DNA of 64,000 nucleotides from NCBI RefSeq assembly GCF_034702125.1, contig NC_085857.1:50959290-51023289 (forward strand), read 5' to 3'. The stretch is from Engraulis encrasicolus. Lineage: Eukaryota > Chordata > Actinopteri > Clupeiformes > Engraulidae. Below, one piece after another: positions 53,935-64,000 of this stretch (positions within the stretch are counted from its first letter, which is position 1; every line of letters starts with the position of its first letter). The translations under genes were made by a program, and so were the position numbers. Below the pieces are notes generated by a model, which saw only the letters and a list, made by a program, of their open reading frames with translations, was not told the DNA's origin and did no database searches.

Positions 53935-54300
53935 GATCATAGCATTTGCGAAACGGAGAGTTGTGTCACAATTAGCGCATTCAGGTCGACTGAGAACCCT
54001 GCCAGTGCCCGTTCTCGCACCTAATCGCGAACCGGCCGTCGCGTTCATGCTACAGATTTGAGCTCTGAACTTTTTCCGCACGTGACTGTGTTGCCCGGAT
54101 GAACCTGCTGACAGCCACGCTGTCGTCACGGTTCGCGGAGAAACACCTAGTATTTTGCGGTTCTCACTGCGAACCAACTTTCCAGTTCACGAACGCTAAT
54201 ATCTGTGGCGTGAACATAACCGTTTCGCAATTAGGTCAGAGAACGGGCTCCAGCACGGTTCTCAGTCGGCCTGAACGCGCTAAATGTGAAATGAAAAATA
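53935..54300. mobile_element. Fold-back element rich in CG
   Basis: CAGGTCGACTGAGAACC in the left arm pairs with GGTTCTCAGTCGGCCTG in the right, and CCCGTTCTCGCACCTAAT with ATTAGGTCAGAGAACGGG. Imperfect arms span about 100 bases. It has no coding sequence. Confidence 0.6.
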
Positions 54301-54726
54301 CTTCTCTTCAAGCTGTGAAGGCCATAACTGGTGCGGCACCGTCCTGGTCGGCCTGAAATCTGTACAAGTCATGGAGGCTATCCACTCAGCTATACTGTTT
54401 TCACACACTAGGGGCAGTCACGAGCAAGTGACTACAGTAGATAGTGAGGCTTGAAGTTCAATGGGCCCTTTTCACATGATGTCAGATGCCTTTGAACCCT
54501 AAACATTTCAATGCGCTCGAAGCTGGTATGAATCGCATGCAGTAGCATAATAGTTACTAGATGCCCCCTTTTTTCTATCTCAAACCGACAGTGTTTTTCT
54601 TGCCCTGCTTCACTCTAAAAACTGTAAACTGTAATGTCAAACTCCAGCAATTTACTGTTGGTGTCTGTTTTTTTTGGGTAACTTTCACATGTAATGCATC
54701 ATGTTACTTCTACTTGCCCTATGTGC

Positions 54727-54885
54727 TGTGGCGCGTTGCGCTAAGACACTGTGTCATATGCTGTCGACCTGGGTCCAAGTCCGGCTTGGGTCATCCCAAC
54801 CCTACCTCGTCTCTCTCTCTCTCTAGCACTTACTTCCTGTCATCTTTTCAACCATCCTGTATAATGTAGATAAAGGCTAAAAAGA
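54727..54885 (+). repeat. SINE family B copy
   Basis: GTGGCGCGTTGCGCTAAG with a B-box-like GGGTCCAAGTCC and the ATAAAGGCTAAAA tail matches 22495-22705. Confidence 0.6.
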
Positions 54886-55096
54886 CACACATTTTTATTT
54901 TTTTTTTGAAGGTAAAAATGCAATGCTGCTTTCAGAGTGGGAATTTAGCATGAGCTGGTCTTCCACTAAAGCACCCTTCTTCTTTGAAATCCTCACTACC
55001 GTATATTCACATCAGTTCACACTCTAGAGTAGGTGGCATGATGTCACAATCAGGAAGTAGAGGTCTGGCATTCCCCTGCATGCAATACTGACAAAG

Positions 55097-55098
<2 letters not shown>

Positions 55099-55192
<94 letters not shown>

Positions 55193-55625
55193 ACACACAC
55201 ACACACACACACACCAGGGCTTGACATTAACTTTTTCACCCACCTGCCACTGTGGCTAGTGGTTTTCCTGAGTCACTAGCCATTCAGGTATTCCAGTAGC
55301 CACAGATTTTATATTGTTTTTTTTCTTCATCGTGATGGTGTACGTCTAACCTTAAAAGATGAGTTGCTAAAGCAAGATGAGTAGACCTATATAGCTTTCT
55401 ACATGGAAGTATACCAAGTAAATAGAAACTGAGTTACTGAGCTTTTTCTTGAACTTACAAACAATTGATACACAAGGGGCAAACAGAATATAGGCTACTA
55501 CAATGTGTATGTCATATCAAGGAATAAGTTGCCAGCCAAATTGGCTAGTGACACTGAAAGTATTACTAGCCACAGCCAAGTTTTACCAGCATTTGGCCGG
55601 TTGGCAGGTGCCAGTGTCAAGCCCT

Positions 55626-55670
<45 letters not shown>
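55099..55670 (+). repeat. (CA)n microsatellite interrupted by a hAT element
   Basis: CA units at 55099-55214 and 55627-55670 are continuous once the element between them is removed. Confidence 0.9.
55215..55626. mobile_element. hAT-type MITE inserted in a microsatellite
   Basis: CAGGGCTTGACA and TGTCAAGCCCTG are the ends. The flanking ACACACAC is compatible with an 8-bp duplication but cannot be distinguished from the array. Inner arms share GGCTAGTG and TAGCCACAG motifs. Confidence 0.8.
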
Positions 55671-55671
<1 letters not shown>

Positions 55672-55899
55672 GTGCAATGCTACCAAAGAAGAATATGTTA
55701 CCTTTTTTTCCTCTCAATTGGGCTGTTTAGGATGGACCATTGGTGGTTAAAAAAGGGTTTTGGGTGTTTTTGTTTGTAGATGTGTAGCCATAGAAATAAA
55801 TTGAATTTAGTTTCTAATTGTTGGGGTGGGCGGTAGGTTAGTGCCTTTAGGTTGTATTTGAGCATTAATTGAAAATCATCAGTCAAATCCTGCATATTT

Positions 55900-56408
<509 letters not shown>

Positions 56409-57520
56409 GTAAGTGATTTCAATCAAGGTAAAAGGAAATTAAATCAATAAAATGTTATTGATTAATAGAAAGTGAATTTCAAAGATGCACAGTAAGAGTT
56501 AACGCTGATAAAACACTGTCTGAACAAGGATAACATATTAAGTGTTCACAAATAACAGGTAAACAACTGAGAAAACTTGCTCCGTCTTAATGACAATGAA
56601 TGAAAATGTATTTGCTTATCCCAGTACTGTTAAAAAAGACAAACAAATAGAAAATAATTATAATAACTTCTTTGCATTGTCTTTCTCTTTTCTTTCTTTG
56701 GAGGGATCAATGTAATTGTTCACACACACACACACATGCGCGCACACACACACGCGCGCGTGCGCACACGCACATGCACAGAGAGAGTTGTGAAGTCATG
56801 AAGAGTTGGCACCATGCTCAGTGTAAGACAGTAAAAGAAGAATGTGCTGGATAATGAAGAAGGGAAAAGAAAAAGCAAATGTATGTTTACAACATATACA
56901 TACAGTATGTCAATTGGTACATATTCTTCTTCTGCCCTACAAAGGCAGTTATGGCCGTAACTACCATTGACGATACAGAGGTCATGTCCTCTGTATTTTT
57001 TTCAGTAATATGAAAGGTATCTATTGATAAAAACAGATACAGTATATGATCAACAATGATAAATTCAGCCTATATACACCATCCCCATTTATCCTCAAGG
57101 CAGTGATTAATGAAAAGAAACTCAAGAGTTTGACTGAAGTGTTTGAAGCATTCTAAATGTAAAGTATGCAGTGCAGCACGTAGTATTTGACCTCAGTATT
57201 TCAAAATGTCTGGTTACAGAGCAGCAGTAACTACATATTTGATCAAAAATGACTTAAGACTTAACATGGTTTTCATAACAACTCCTTTAACTTATGACAA
57301 AGCCATATGCGTTTTAAGATAGCCTAGGCCTACTGCTTTGTCAAATTTGCAGTAACTGCAATATCTAACTTAATACCACTTTCAAGACCTTTTTTCTCAG
57401 TTTCAATATTGGCGTAGTTACGACACTTTACATATTGTGTAGGATGACGGTATTTTAGGAAGTCACAATCTGTGCCGATAAGACGATTGCTCTGTAAATA
57501 AATCGATCTGTCTATCACAG

Positions 57521-57633
57521 GAATATGACGTGTGCCAGAGACAAGTTTCTCTGTGATGGTGGCAAATGTATCTCTATCACATGGGTTTGTGACGGAGAAC
57601 CTGACTGTGATGACAAGAGTGACGAAGACTGTC
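57521..57633 (+). CDS. Orphan LDL-receptor class A domain exon
   Basis: After a CTATCACAG acceptor the frame reads [29 protein letters not shown] and DDKSDEDC. This is one complete LDL class A module with six Cys and the acidic Ca-binding cluster; the donor is C|GTGAGT. The entry phase needs one base and the exit leaves one, unlike the usual 1-1 of these modules, so the exon may start differently. Neighbouring exons are missing: downstream is a repeat and a 100-N gap. LDLa modules occur in lipoprotein receptors, complement proteins and many membrane proteins, so the gene identity cannot be given. Confidence 0.65.
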
Positions 57634-57680
57634 GTGAGTTTATCTACAGTATTTTGCCTCCAATGTATGTATGTATGTAT

Positions 57681-57886
57681 CACTGATTCCTTGAAAGTTT
57701 GGCAAAAACATGTCCCTGTAGTAAAATATTAATACTGTTGAAAATCAACTAAATTTTCACAAACAAAATGAACCCAGGTAATGGCCAAGGGGTCTGTCAC
57801 ACGAATACACAGTTGTTTGAAATATTTAAGTGTAATTTTATTACTTTTCATGGCTATAAACCTGTCCACACCCTGTAAAACCCGTC
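57681..57886 (+). repeat. Second copy of the 50691-50893 repeat
   Basis: Collinear and about 97 percent identical by eye, running directly into the assembly gap. Confidence 0.9.
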
Positions 57887-57888
57887 GC

Positions 57889-57988
57889 NNNNNNNNNNNN
57901 NNNNNNNNNNNNNNNNNNNNNNNNNNNNNNNNNNNNNNNNNNNNNNNNNNNNNNNNNNNNNNNNNNNNNNNNNNNNNNNNNNNNNNNN
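57889..57988. other. Assembly gap, 100 N
   Basis: Exactly 100 N, the conventional placeholder for a gap of unknown size. Sequence on its two sides does not need to be adjacent. The following 57989-58350 is a degenerate repeat with TTTTTTGCCACGTGA-like units. Confidence 0.98.
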
Positions 57989-58463
57989 GCCTCGCATCTT
58001 GATTTTTGAACAATTTTGACTGCTCTGGAGTTTTTTGCCACGTGAGCTGTGCATTTTGTTTTTGAATTGTTCTAACTGTCTTGGAGTATTTGCCACTTGT
58101 GCCTATTTTTGTTTTATGGATTTTCTGAGCATTTTGCCACCGTGACCTTCCTGTGTTTTGACCTTTTTGCCACGAGAATATTTTTGTGAAGACCTGCCTT
58201 TCATTTTTTGCCCACTGATACCCTGAACTGTGCTTGTCCTGAACATTGTTTTTTTGCCTCACCCCACCAACTTCTTGCCCTGAAGTAAACCTCACTCTGA
58301 TTGCCATTTTTTGTCCTGGTCTGCTTCTGGGTTTCCAAGTACTGCTCTGACAGATTTGTGTATGAATATGCATTTGTGTGCGTATGCAGGGTGAGCTTAT
58401 TTCTGTTCTGAAGCGGAACAGGACAGTGGGCAGGGTGCTCTATTTCCTTCTTGTGGTTTAGCT

Positions 58464-58603
58464 CAGCGTTTCCCAACCTTTTTTGTCTTGCGTACCCCCT
58501 AAGCATCTTAGTTGTGCCATGAGTACCCCATAATCAATTTTCTATATCATTTTCTCAGTCCTGATGTGGCTGCTCCATACATTTTATTGGTTGGGAAACA
58601 CTG
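58464..58603. mobile_element. 140-bp hAT-type MITE with empty site in the window
   Basis: Ends CAGCGTTTCCCAACC and GGTTGGGAAACACTG; GTTTAGCT flanks both sides. Copy A carries a single GTTTAGCT at 48875-48882 in identical context. Confidence 0.93.
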
Positions 58604-58653
58604 GTTTAGCTCAACTGATGCTTCCTGAAACCAGGTGGGGTACCATCAGGGGT

Positions 58654-58655
<2 letters not shown>

Positions 58656-58721
<66 letters not shown>
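58656..58721 (+). repeat. (GT)n microsatellite
   Basis: About 33 units followed by GA units; the counterpart in copy A (48944-49058) is longer. Confidence 0.9.
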
Positions 58722-58738
<17 letters not shown>

Positions 58739-58838
58739 TAGATTGAGAGAGAGAGAGATGTACTTGTGTGTGTGTGTGTGTGTGTGTGTGCCTGCATGAG
58801 TACATGTGTGTGACTGTTTGCATGCACATGAGAGAGTA

Positions 58839-58875
<37 letters not shown>

Positions 58876-58959
58876 GAGATGTGCTGTTTTTTTCTCATTT
58901 CCCACCAAAGGCCTCAAAGGCCTAGTCGTGTCTCTGTCACAAAGCTTTCATTTACGAAC

Positions 58960-59422
58960 TGATAGTATCTAGGTTTTACTACTAATTAATATTTAAGACC
59001 AGATCCAGTGCAATAGTTAGAATTCAGAAATGCAAGGTTTATTTGCTTGAGAGAGAGAGGGGGGAGGCTATTAGGCCCCAAAGGCCTGTCCACAGGCCTC
59101 CCCACCCCCTCTCTCCAATGAGGTGTTAACGGTACAGGTACAGACAAAGAAGAAGCAAGAAGAAGGGCACAACAATGCCAGTGGCTGAATTTAAAAAGCC
59201 CACCACAGGAAATGAGGTCACATGGAATGATGCCACATACAATGATAGTTTTAGCCAATAGCAATCAGCACCAGTGATTCATAACTATCCCCTAGAGGCT
59301 TATTGGGAAACAAATCTTTATTGCCTCTTACAAACTAAGAGAGTTGCTCCTTCATGGATAAAACAATGCATGGACATCCAAATGTAATGTATCAGATTGG
59401 GGACAATATTCAGATTCCGTCA
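58960..59422 (-). repeat. 3' LTR (left)
   Basis: It contains GGGGGAGGCTATTAGGCCCC and ends GATTCCGTCA. On the minus strand it follows the polypurine tract. Confidence 0.9.
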
Positions 59423-62400
59423 GTCCCCCTTTTGAAGTTGAAATACTTCACATAAATATAAACTTATCAAATTATTAATCCACGTATAACTCTAGAAATA
59501 GCACTCTGGAAATATATCGGCAAATAGCACTCTGGAGATTGGTTCCATCAAAAAGTTATCATAAGCAGCATGATATGAAGACAATTGAAATGGACTGTAA
59601 GAATTTTGTCATGACAGGATTGCAAACGAGTTGACTCATGTGACGCATGTCATTCAGTTCTTCATGTAAAGCAATGTGAAACGCGTAGTGTGTGCAGACG
59701 AGTGTAAAAAGAAAAACTGTAGTACTCTTCTTCTTCATCATCTGGCTCCATCTTCTTCATGTCATGTGGCTTTCGAGGCCAATGCAGTGGACCAGGTCAA
59801 TAGCACGTTACCGGGAAGAGAGATAGCATCATACACTCAAGTATCTTATTCCGCACACATCAATGTTCACAACAAGCATCAGTGTCACCCAGGAAGATCT
59901 CATAGAACATGGAAGAATCAAAACAAGAATAAAATAAAATGAAATGGCAAAATGTGTCAGTGTGGGGACTGTCTCCCCCTTTCCATCAACTTCAAAGACA
60001 CATAAATACAACACAGAGAAAATTCCTATTTTAAATGGTTGCCTTGAAATGAACAAAAGAAAATCAACAGGTCAGTCTGCCACTAAAGGTGTGAAAAGGG
60101 GATCTCTCAGCATGGGCAAGGGGTGCTCCCCCTTTTGACACCTTGAAATCAAAACAAGAAAATAAACTAGTCCATTCAAAACATTTGCCTCGTATAAACT
60201 CTTAAATTTCAATCTTAACTCATAACTTTGCTTTTGTGCGAATTCTTCATCTCAAACTCATAGTTAGTCAACTTATCTTCACACAGTCTGAAACAGGCAC
60301 AGGCAAAGAAGGACAGGCAACAGGCCTCACAAGCGTTAACTCATAGGTACAATCGATCACCACCCATCCTCCACTGAAAGTAAACAACTCACGGATCCTC
60401 TCCCCCTTTGCAATCTGTGGAGCATTCCAGCTGTAGCAGATTGGAGAAATCTCAGAAAAACAAATAAACAAAATAAAAAATGCCAAGTGAGAAAACAATG
60501 ACCGCAGAGATGTGCCATGCTTATTCACCCAATGTGTCTCAAACAAAGGACCATCTTGTCCTCTCCAGATGTTTGGCTGGGTAATGCCGCCATACATGAA
60601 CACCGCAAACCTTACTATAGTATTGCTTGGTACACAACTTCTGCTTTCCTCTCAGAAGTTCAACACACCACTGGAATTCCCATCAGTAGATAACCCTCAA
60701 GCCAATACAGAAAGTAAGTTTAGATTGTTCAAAACACACTCGATTGTTCACACTCGTTGGGGACTCTTCTTTGCTTTCTTTGGCCACTGCACACGTTTCT
60801 GAAACAAAGAACAGGAAAAAACTTGCAACTGCAAAGCAGTATCTTGGATTAAAACTTGATAAAAAAAATCATGGGAGGATGGTCTCGAAGGTGGGGCATG
60901 ACTGTACACTAGAGTTAAGGTTTAGTGGCTTAAAAAAATATCTATGGCAGACTGACACAAAATAAAACAACACTTCTCATTGTAGGCCTATCAGGAAAGT
61001 GTATTTACCACAATTATCATCCAATCTAAACAAAACAAAAAAATCTGGGCAAATCAAACAAATCACTCATTTGAGTATATCGACAAGATGTTAAACTTAG
61101 CAAGATTTGTTTCTCAACAGGCCACCATGCTTTTCTTCTCACAACTGCTGTGGGCCAGCTAACTTCCACAACACCAGGCCTGCCTCAGAAGACACAAAAC
61201 GATTAATTTGGGAAAAACAACCATCAAAGAAGACCCACTTGGAATCAGGGAACAGTAAATAAAGCAAAAATGTATCAACTCAAATTCTTGTCAAACCAAA
61301 ACAACAAATGGGTGAACAGGGTGATATGAACTCACGACCAAATCAAACAAAGAGAAGGGTGAAAAATAAAATGTCATGGCAGAAATTCATACATCTTTCC
61401 AAATTCAATTTTTGGTTGGGAATATCATTGCTTATGTTAAGTTTCTTTGTCTTAGGGTCAGCACTCTGATTTTAGCTTTCTTTAACTTTTAAGAAGACAT
61501 ACAGTACACTCACACCTATCGGGGAGGGGGTCACAGGATCGTTAAGCTTGGGGAAAGTGTGGGGGGTTTCAACAGTTAAACATACAAACACACTGGCCAG
61601 CACACACACAGACACACACACACACACACACACAATAAAGGGGCCCAAACAAAGAGATAAAATGGAGGGAAAAGTTCAAGGCGTTGACTGCTCAAAATAA
61701 ATCAAAATGGGTATTTAGTAAATAGGCACCCCTGCCTCTTTTACTACAGTTGGCCAGCTAATTCTGATTGACTCTGAGCAGTTGCCACTGATAGACACAT
61801 TGATCAAATTTCTTTAGATCAGGGCATGGGAATGGGGGTTAGTTGAAAGGAGAAAGGAGGAGACAAAGACAGCCATGGCAGACACAGAAGAAGAACAAAA
61901 GACAGACACATGCATCTGATTCCACACTGCACTGATTTCTGAATTTAGGAGCTTAAGTTTGATTTTACACCCATTCTAGCTGACAGACTGTTCATGTACT
62001 CAGATATACTACTATCATGTCCTTCTGTTGTTATCATATAGACTCGCTCAGCACTCGGTCTCCCATCAAAAATCACTTCAGTGTAGTAAACAAAAAATCA
62101 GGGCCCACTCTTATTCAGAGTCCTCAGGACGAATTTGGTCGGTTACAATGCGCACTACACAGCCATTGGCCGCAGCAGAGTCAAGTAAAGCTTACTCTAC
62201 GGAGAAATCATCAAATTGTCCTGGCTAGCTCCCGTCGGACGCCGTTTCAGTTAGACCAGGCAAAGTTTTACCAAAACAGAGAGAAATTAAAACAGAGAAA
62301 AGATAGAAAAATTAAAAACTTTGGCCTCTATAACTAATTCTCCTACTAGGACAGAATTCACATCTGTTAGGCTAATCCCAACAGCCGCTCGCAACAAAAA

Positions 62401-62690
62401 ATAAAGATTTCTGTATGTTTAGACATAAATATTTACTTTCAATGTAACATAAACTCTGTACTACGTCAACTCCATATCATTGAGTTGGGTAACCAGTCCT
62501 CGTCAGGACTCGGCCTTTTGGGAGATTCACATTTACGACCATGTCCATATGATAAAAACAGTCAGGCATTATCTTAAAACACTCATGGGAAACTATAAAG
62601 TTAAAATCCTTCTCATTAGTCTGTCAACTAAAAGAGTGAAAAATCCTTACCAGCTCATCTTCTCCAAATCCATGAATCCAAAGTGTATCG

Positions 62691-62707
62691 TCTCGGTGGA
62701 ACCTCCA
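62691..62707 (-). promoter_or_regulatory. tRNA-Gln primer-binding site
   Basis: On the minus strand TGGAGGTTCCACCGAGA is complementary over 17 bases to the 3' end of tRNA-Gln with its CCA, two bases from the 5' LTR. Confidence 0.75.
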
Positions 62708-62709
62708 TC

Positions 62710-63170
62710 TGGTAGTATAGGTTTTACTACTTATTAATATTTAAGACCAGATCCAGTGCAATAGTTGGAATTCAGAAATGCAAGGTTTATTTGGCTTGAG
62801 AGAGAGAGGGGGGAGGCTATTAGGCCCCAAAGGCCTGTCCACAGGCCTCCCCACCCCCTCTCTCCAATGAGGTGTTAACGGTACAGGTACAGACAAAGAA
62901 GAGCAAGAAAAAGGGCAGAACAATGCCAGTGGCTGAATTTAAAAAGACCACCACAGGAAATGAGGTCACATGGAATGATGTCACATACAATGATAGTTTT
63001 AGCCAATAGCAATCAGCACCAGTGATTCATAACTATCCCCTAGAGGCTTATTGGGAAACAAATCTTTATTGCCTCTTACAAACTAAGAGAGTTGCTCCTT
63101 CATGGATAAAACAATGCATGGACATCCAAATGTAATGTATCAGATTGGGGACAATATTCAGATTCCGTCA
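62710..63170 (-). repeat. 5' LTR (right)
   Basis: Near-identical partner of the left LTR; on the minus strand it would carry the promoter of the element. Confidence 0.9.
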
Positions 63171-64000
63171 GAACATTAATTAAAGTGCTAATGTCAGTTC
63201 TGGCCAGGCCATGGTATTCAAGAAGCTTGCCGCCCTCCCTTTCATCTCATTCATTCCTAATTGATCCAGGTGTATTCCCTCAGCTGATAATCTTTCTACC
63301 CTAGCGATTGACCACACAGCTTCGGCACGCCTTTTAAATTCTACCCACTTCCTCTCAACCGTATGTTGCTCGATTTTGCTACCCACCACCTCCCCTGCTC
63401 CACCTTGTCGTGTATGATGTGACATGTTCTCTTGTCACGTCGCTTGGCTCTGTTCATGGATGGATATTTATCTCTCCCTGACCTGCTGGGGGGAGAATTC
63501 CCTAAACTTCAGCTGCCCCCTGACTTAATGCTTTTCCATGCTGCTCATGGAAATAGTTGGGTTCTTCCGAACAGAGCTATACTATAGCGCCAAATGTAAT
63601 TCATAATTTCAATAAAAGAAATTTCATTTATATTCTTCTCTTGTGTTTCTTGACTGAAATGGTTCTGACGGAAATGTATTTTATATAAAGTACTGTATAG
63701 GTGAATGTATTTAATACTGTATACCGTAGACTAGTTTTGAGATATTTCGTGTATTTGGACTTAGCAAGATTGGAATATTGTGTTTTTTGCTGCCATGTTG
63801 ATTGGCATGCCCTTGCTTCTCGTCGACTGTGCGTGTGTGTACACAAACTACCGTCTGGTATCACTGCCACATGCTCTTCTCGAGTCAGAAAATAAAATGG
63901 TGCATTTATTGCATTTATTGCACTCACCACCAACAAATTCCTCCAAAATCTCTAAAGAGTCAATATAGAGTATACCATAATATGTCCTGTGACTCATCAA

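Larger units (their letters stand above)
58960..63170 (-). mobile_element. 4.2-kb LTR retroelement, minus orientation
   Basis: Two direct repeats of about 460 bases (58960-59422 and 62710-63170) start TG and end CA and differ at only a few sites, mainly near the start. GAAC flanks both ends. Copy A has the uninterrupted CATTTACGAACATTAATT. The pyrimidine run GTCCCCCTTTT after the left LTR is the minus-strand polypurine tract, and the primer site beside the right LTR gives the same orientation. In the 3.3-kb interior I recognise no gag, protease, reverse transcriptase or integrase; a 111-codon minus frame at 60268-60603 is unassigned. It appears non-autonomous or internally replaced, and young. 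Confidence 0.9.
58355..64000 (+). repeat. Flanking duplication, copy B
   Basis: Same order of blocks as 48770-50480, with a hAT MITE and an LTR element inserted and without the MITE at 49303. It continues past the window end. Confidence 0.8.

Noticed and set aside
60268..60603. 111-codon minus frame in the LTR element as an envelope-like protein
   Set aside because: Has some hydrophobic and Cys/Trp content but no motif that I can tie to an envelope; left unassigned.

Overview
The window reads as teleost (ray-finned fish) genomic DNA. Genes are intron-rich with GT-AG junctions. Non-coding DNA is dominated by long dinucleotide arrays, tRNA-derived SINEs, hAT/Tc1/TTAA-type miniature elements and LTR elements, and the recognisable genes are fish CD300/CMRF35-like (pIgR-like) immunoglobulin receptors. 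I cannot name the species from sequence alone.

Layout: (1) 1-12363 is one large DNA transposon with ~0.9-kb terminal inverted repeats. It carries the first two exons of a THAP zinc-finger protein on the minus strand and has been invaded by a palindromic Tc1 element, a hAT MITE and a 2.9-kb fold-back element. (2) 12364-16550 is repeats only. (3) 16560-24633 is receptor gene 1: a CCAAT-rich upstream region, leader, Ig V exon with a coding serine microsatellite, stalk, TM and tail exons. (4) 24634-29700 is non-coding repeats. (5) 29700-37663 is receptor gene 2, with a Ty3/gypsy gag-protease fragment and an 8-bp-TSD MITE in its first intron; its 3' flank carries a solo LTR. (6) 40900-47783 is receptor gene 3, a tandem duplicate of gene 2 whose tail exon is split by a LINE 3' end. 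(7) 48770-64000 holds two copies of one flanking duplication. Comparing them gives filled and empty sites for three transposon insertions, including a 4.2-kb LTR element. Between the copies lie an element with a dispersed 14-bp motif, several fold-back MITEs, a promoter-like module and an orphan LDL-receptor class A exon beside a 100-N gap.

The three receptors share a plan: leader, one V-set Ig domain lacking the usual C-strand Trp, one or two Thr/Ser-rich stalk exons, a TM segment without charged residues, and a long tail with several tyrosine motifs. Every stalk and TM exon is phase 1-1, so each can be skipped without a frameshift. In all three genes the TM exon lies between a TG-rich tract upstream and a CA-rich tract downstream, which could pair in the RNA and loop the TM exon out. 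I consider this the most interesting signal in the window.

Limits: exon models come from splice signals, phase and paralogue comparison. No transcript, alignment or database search was available, and transcription starts and untranslated exons are the least certain parts.
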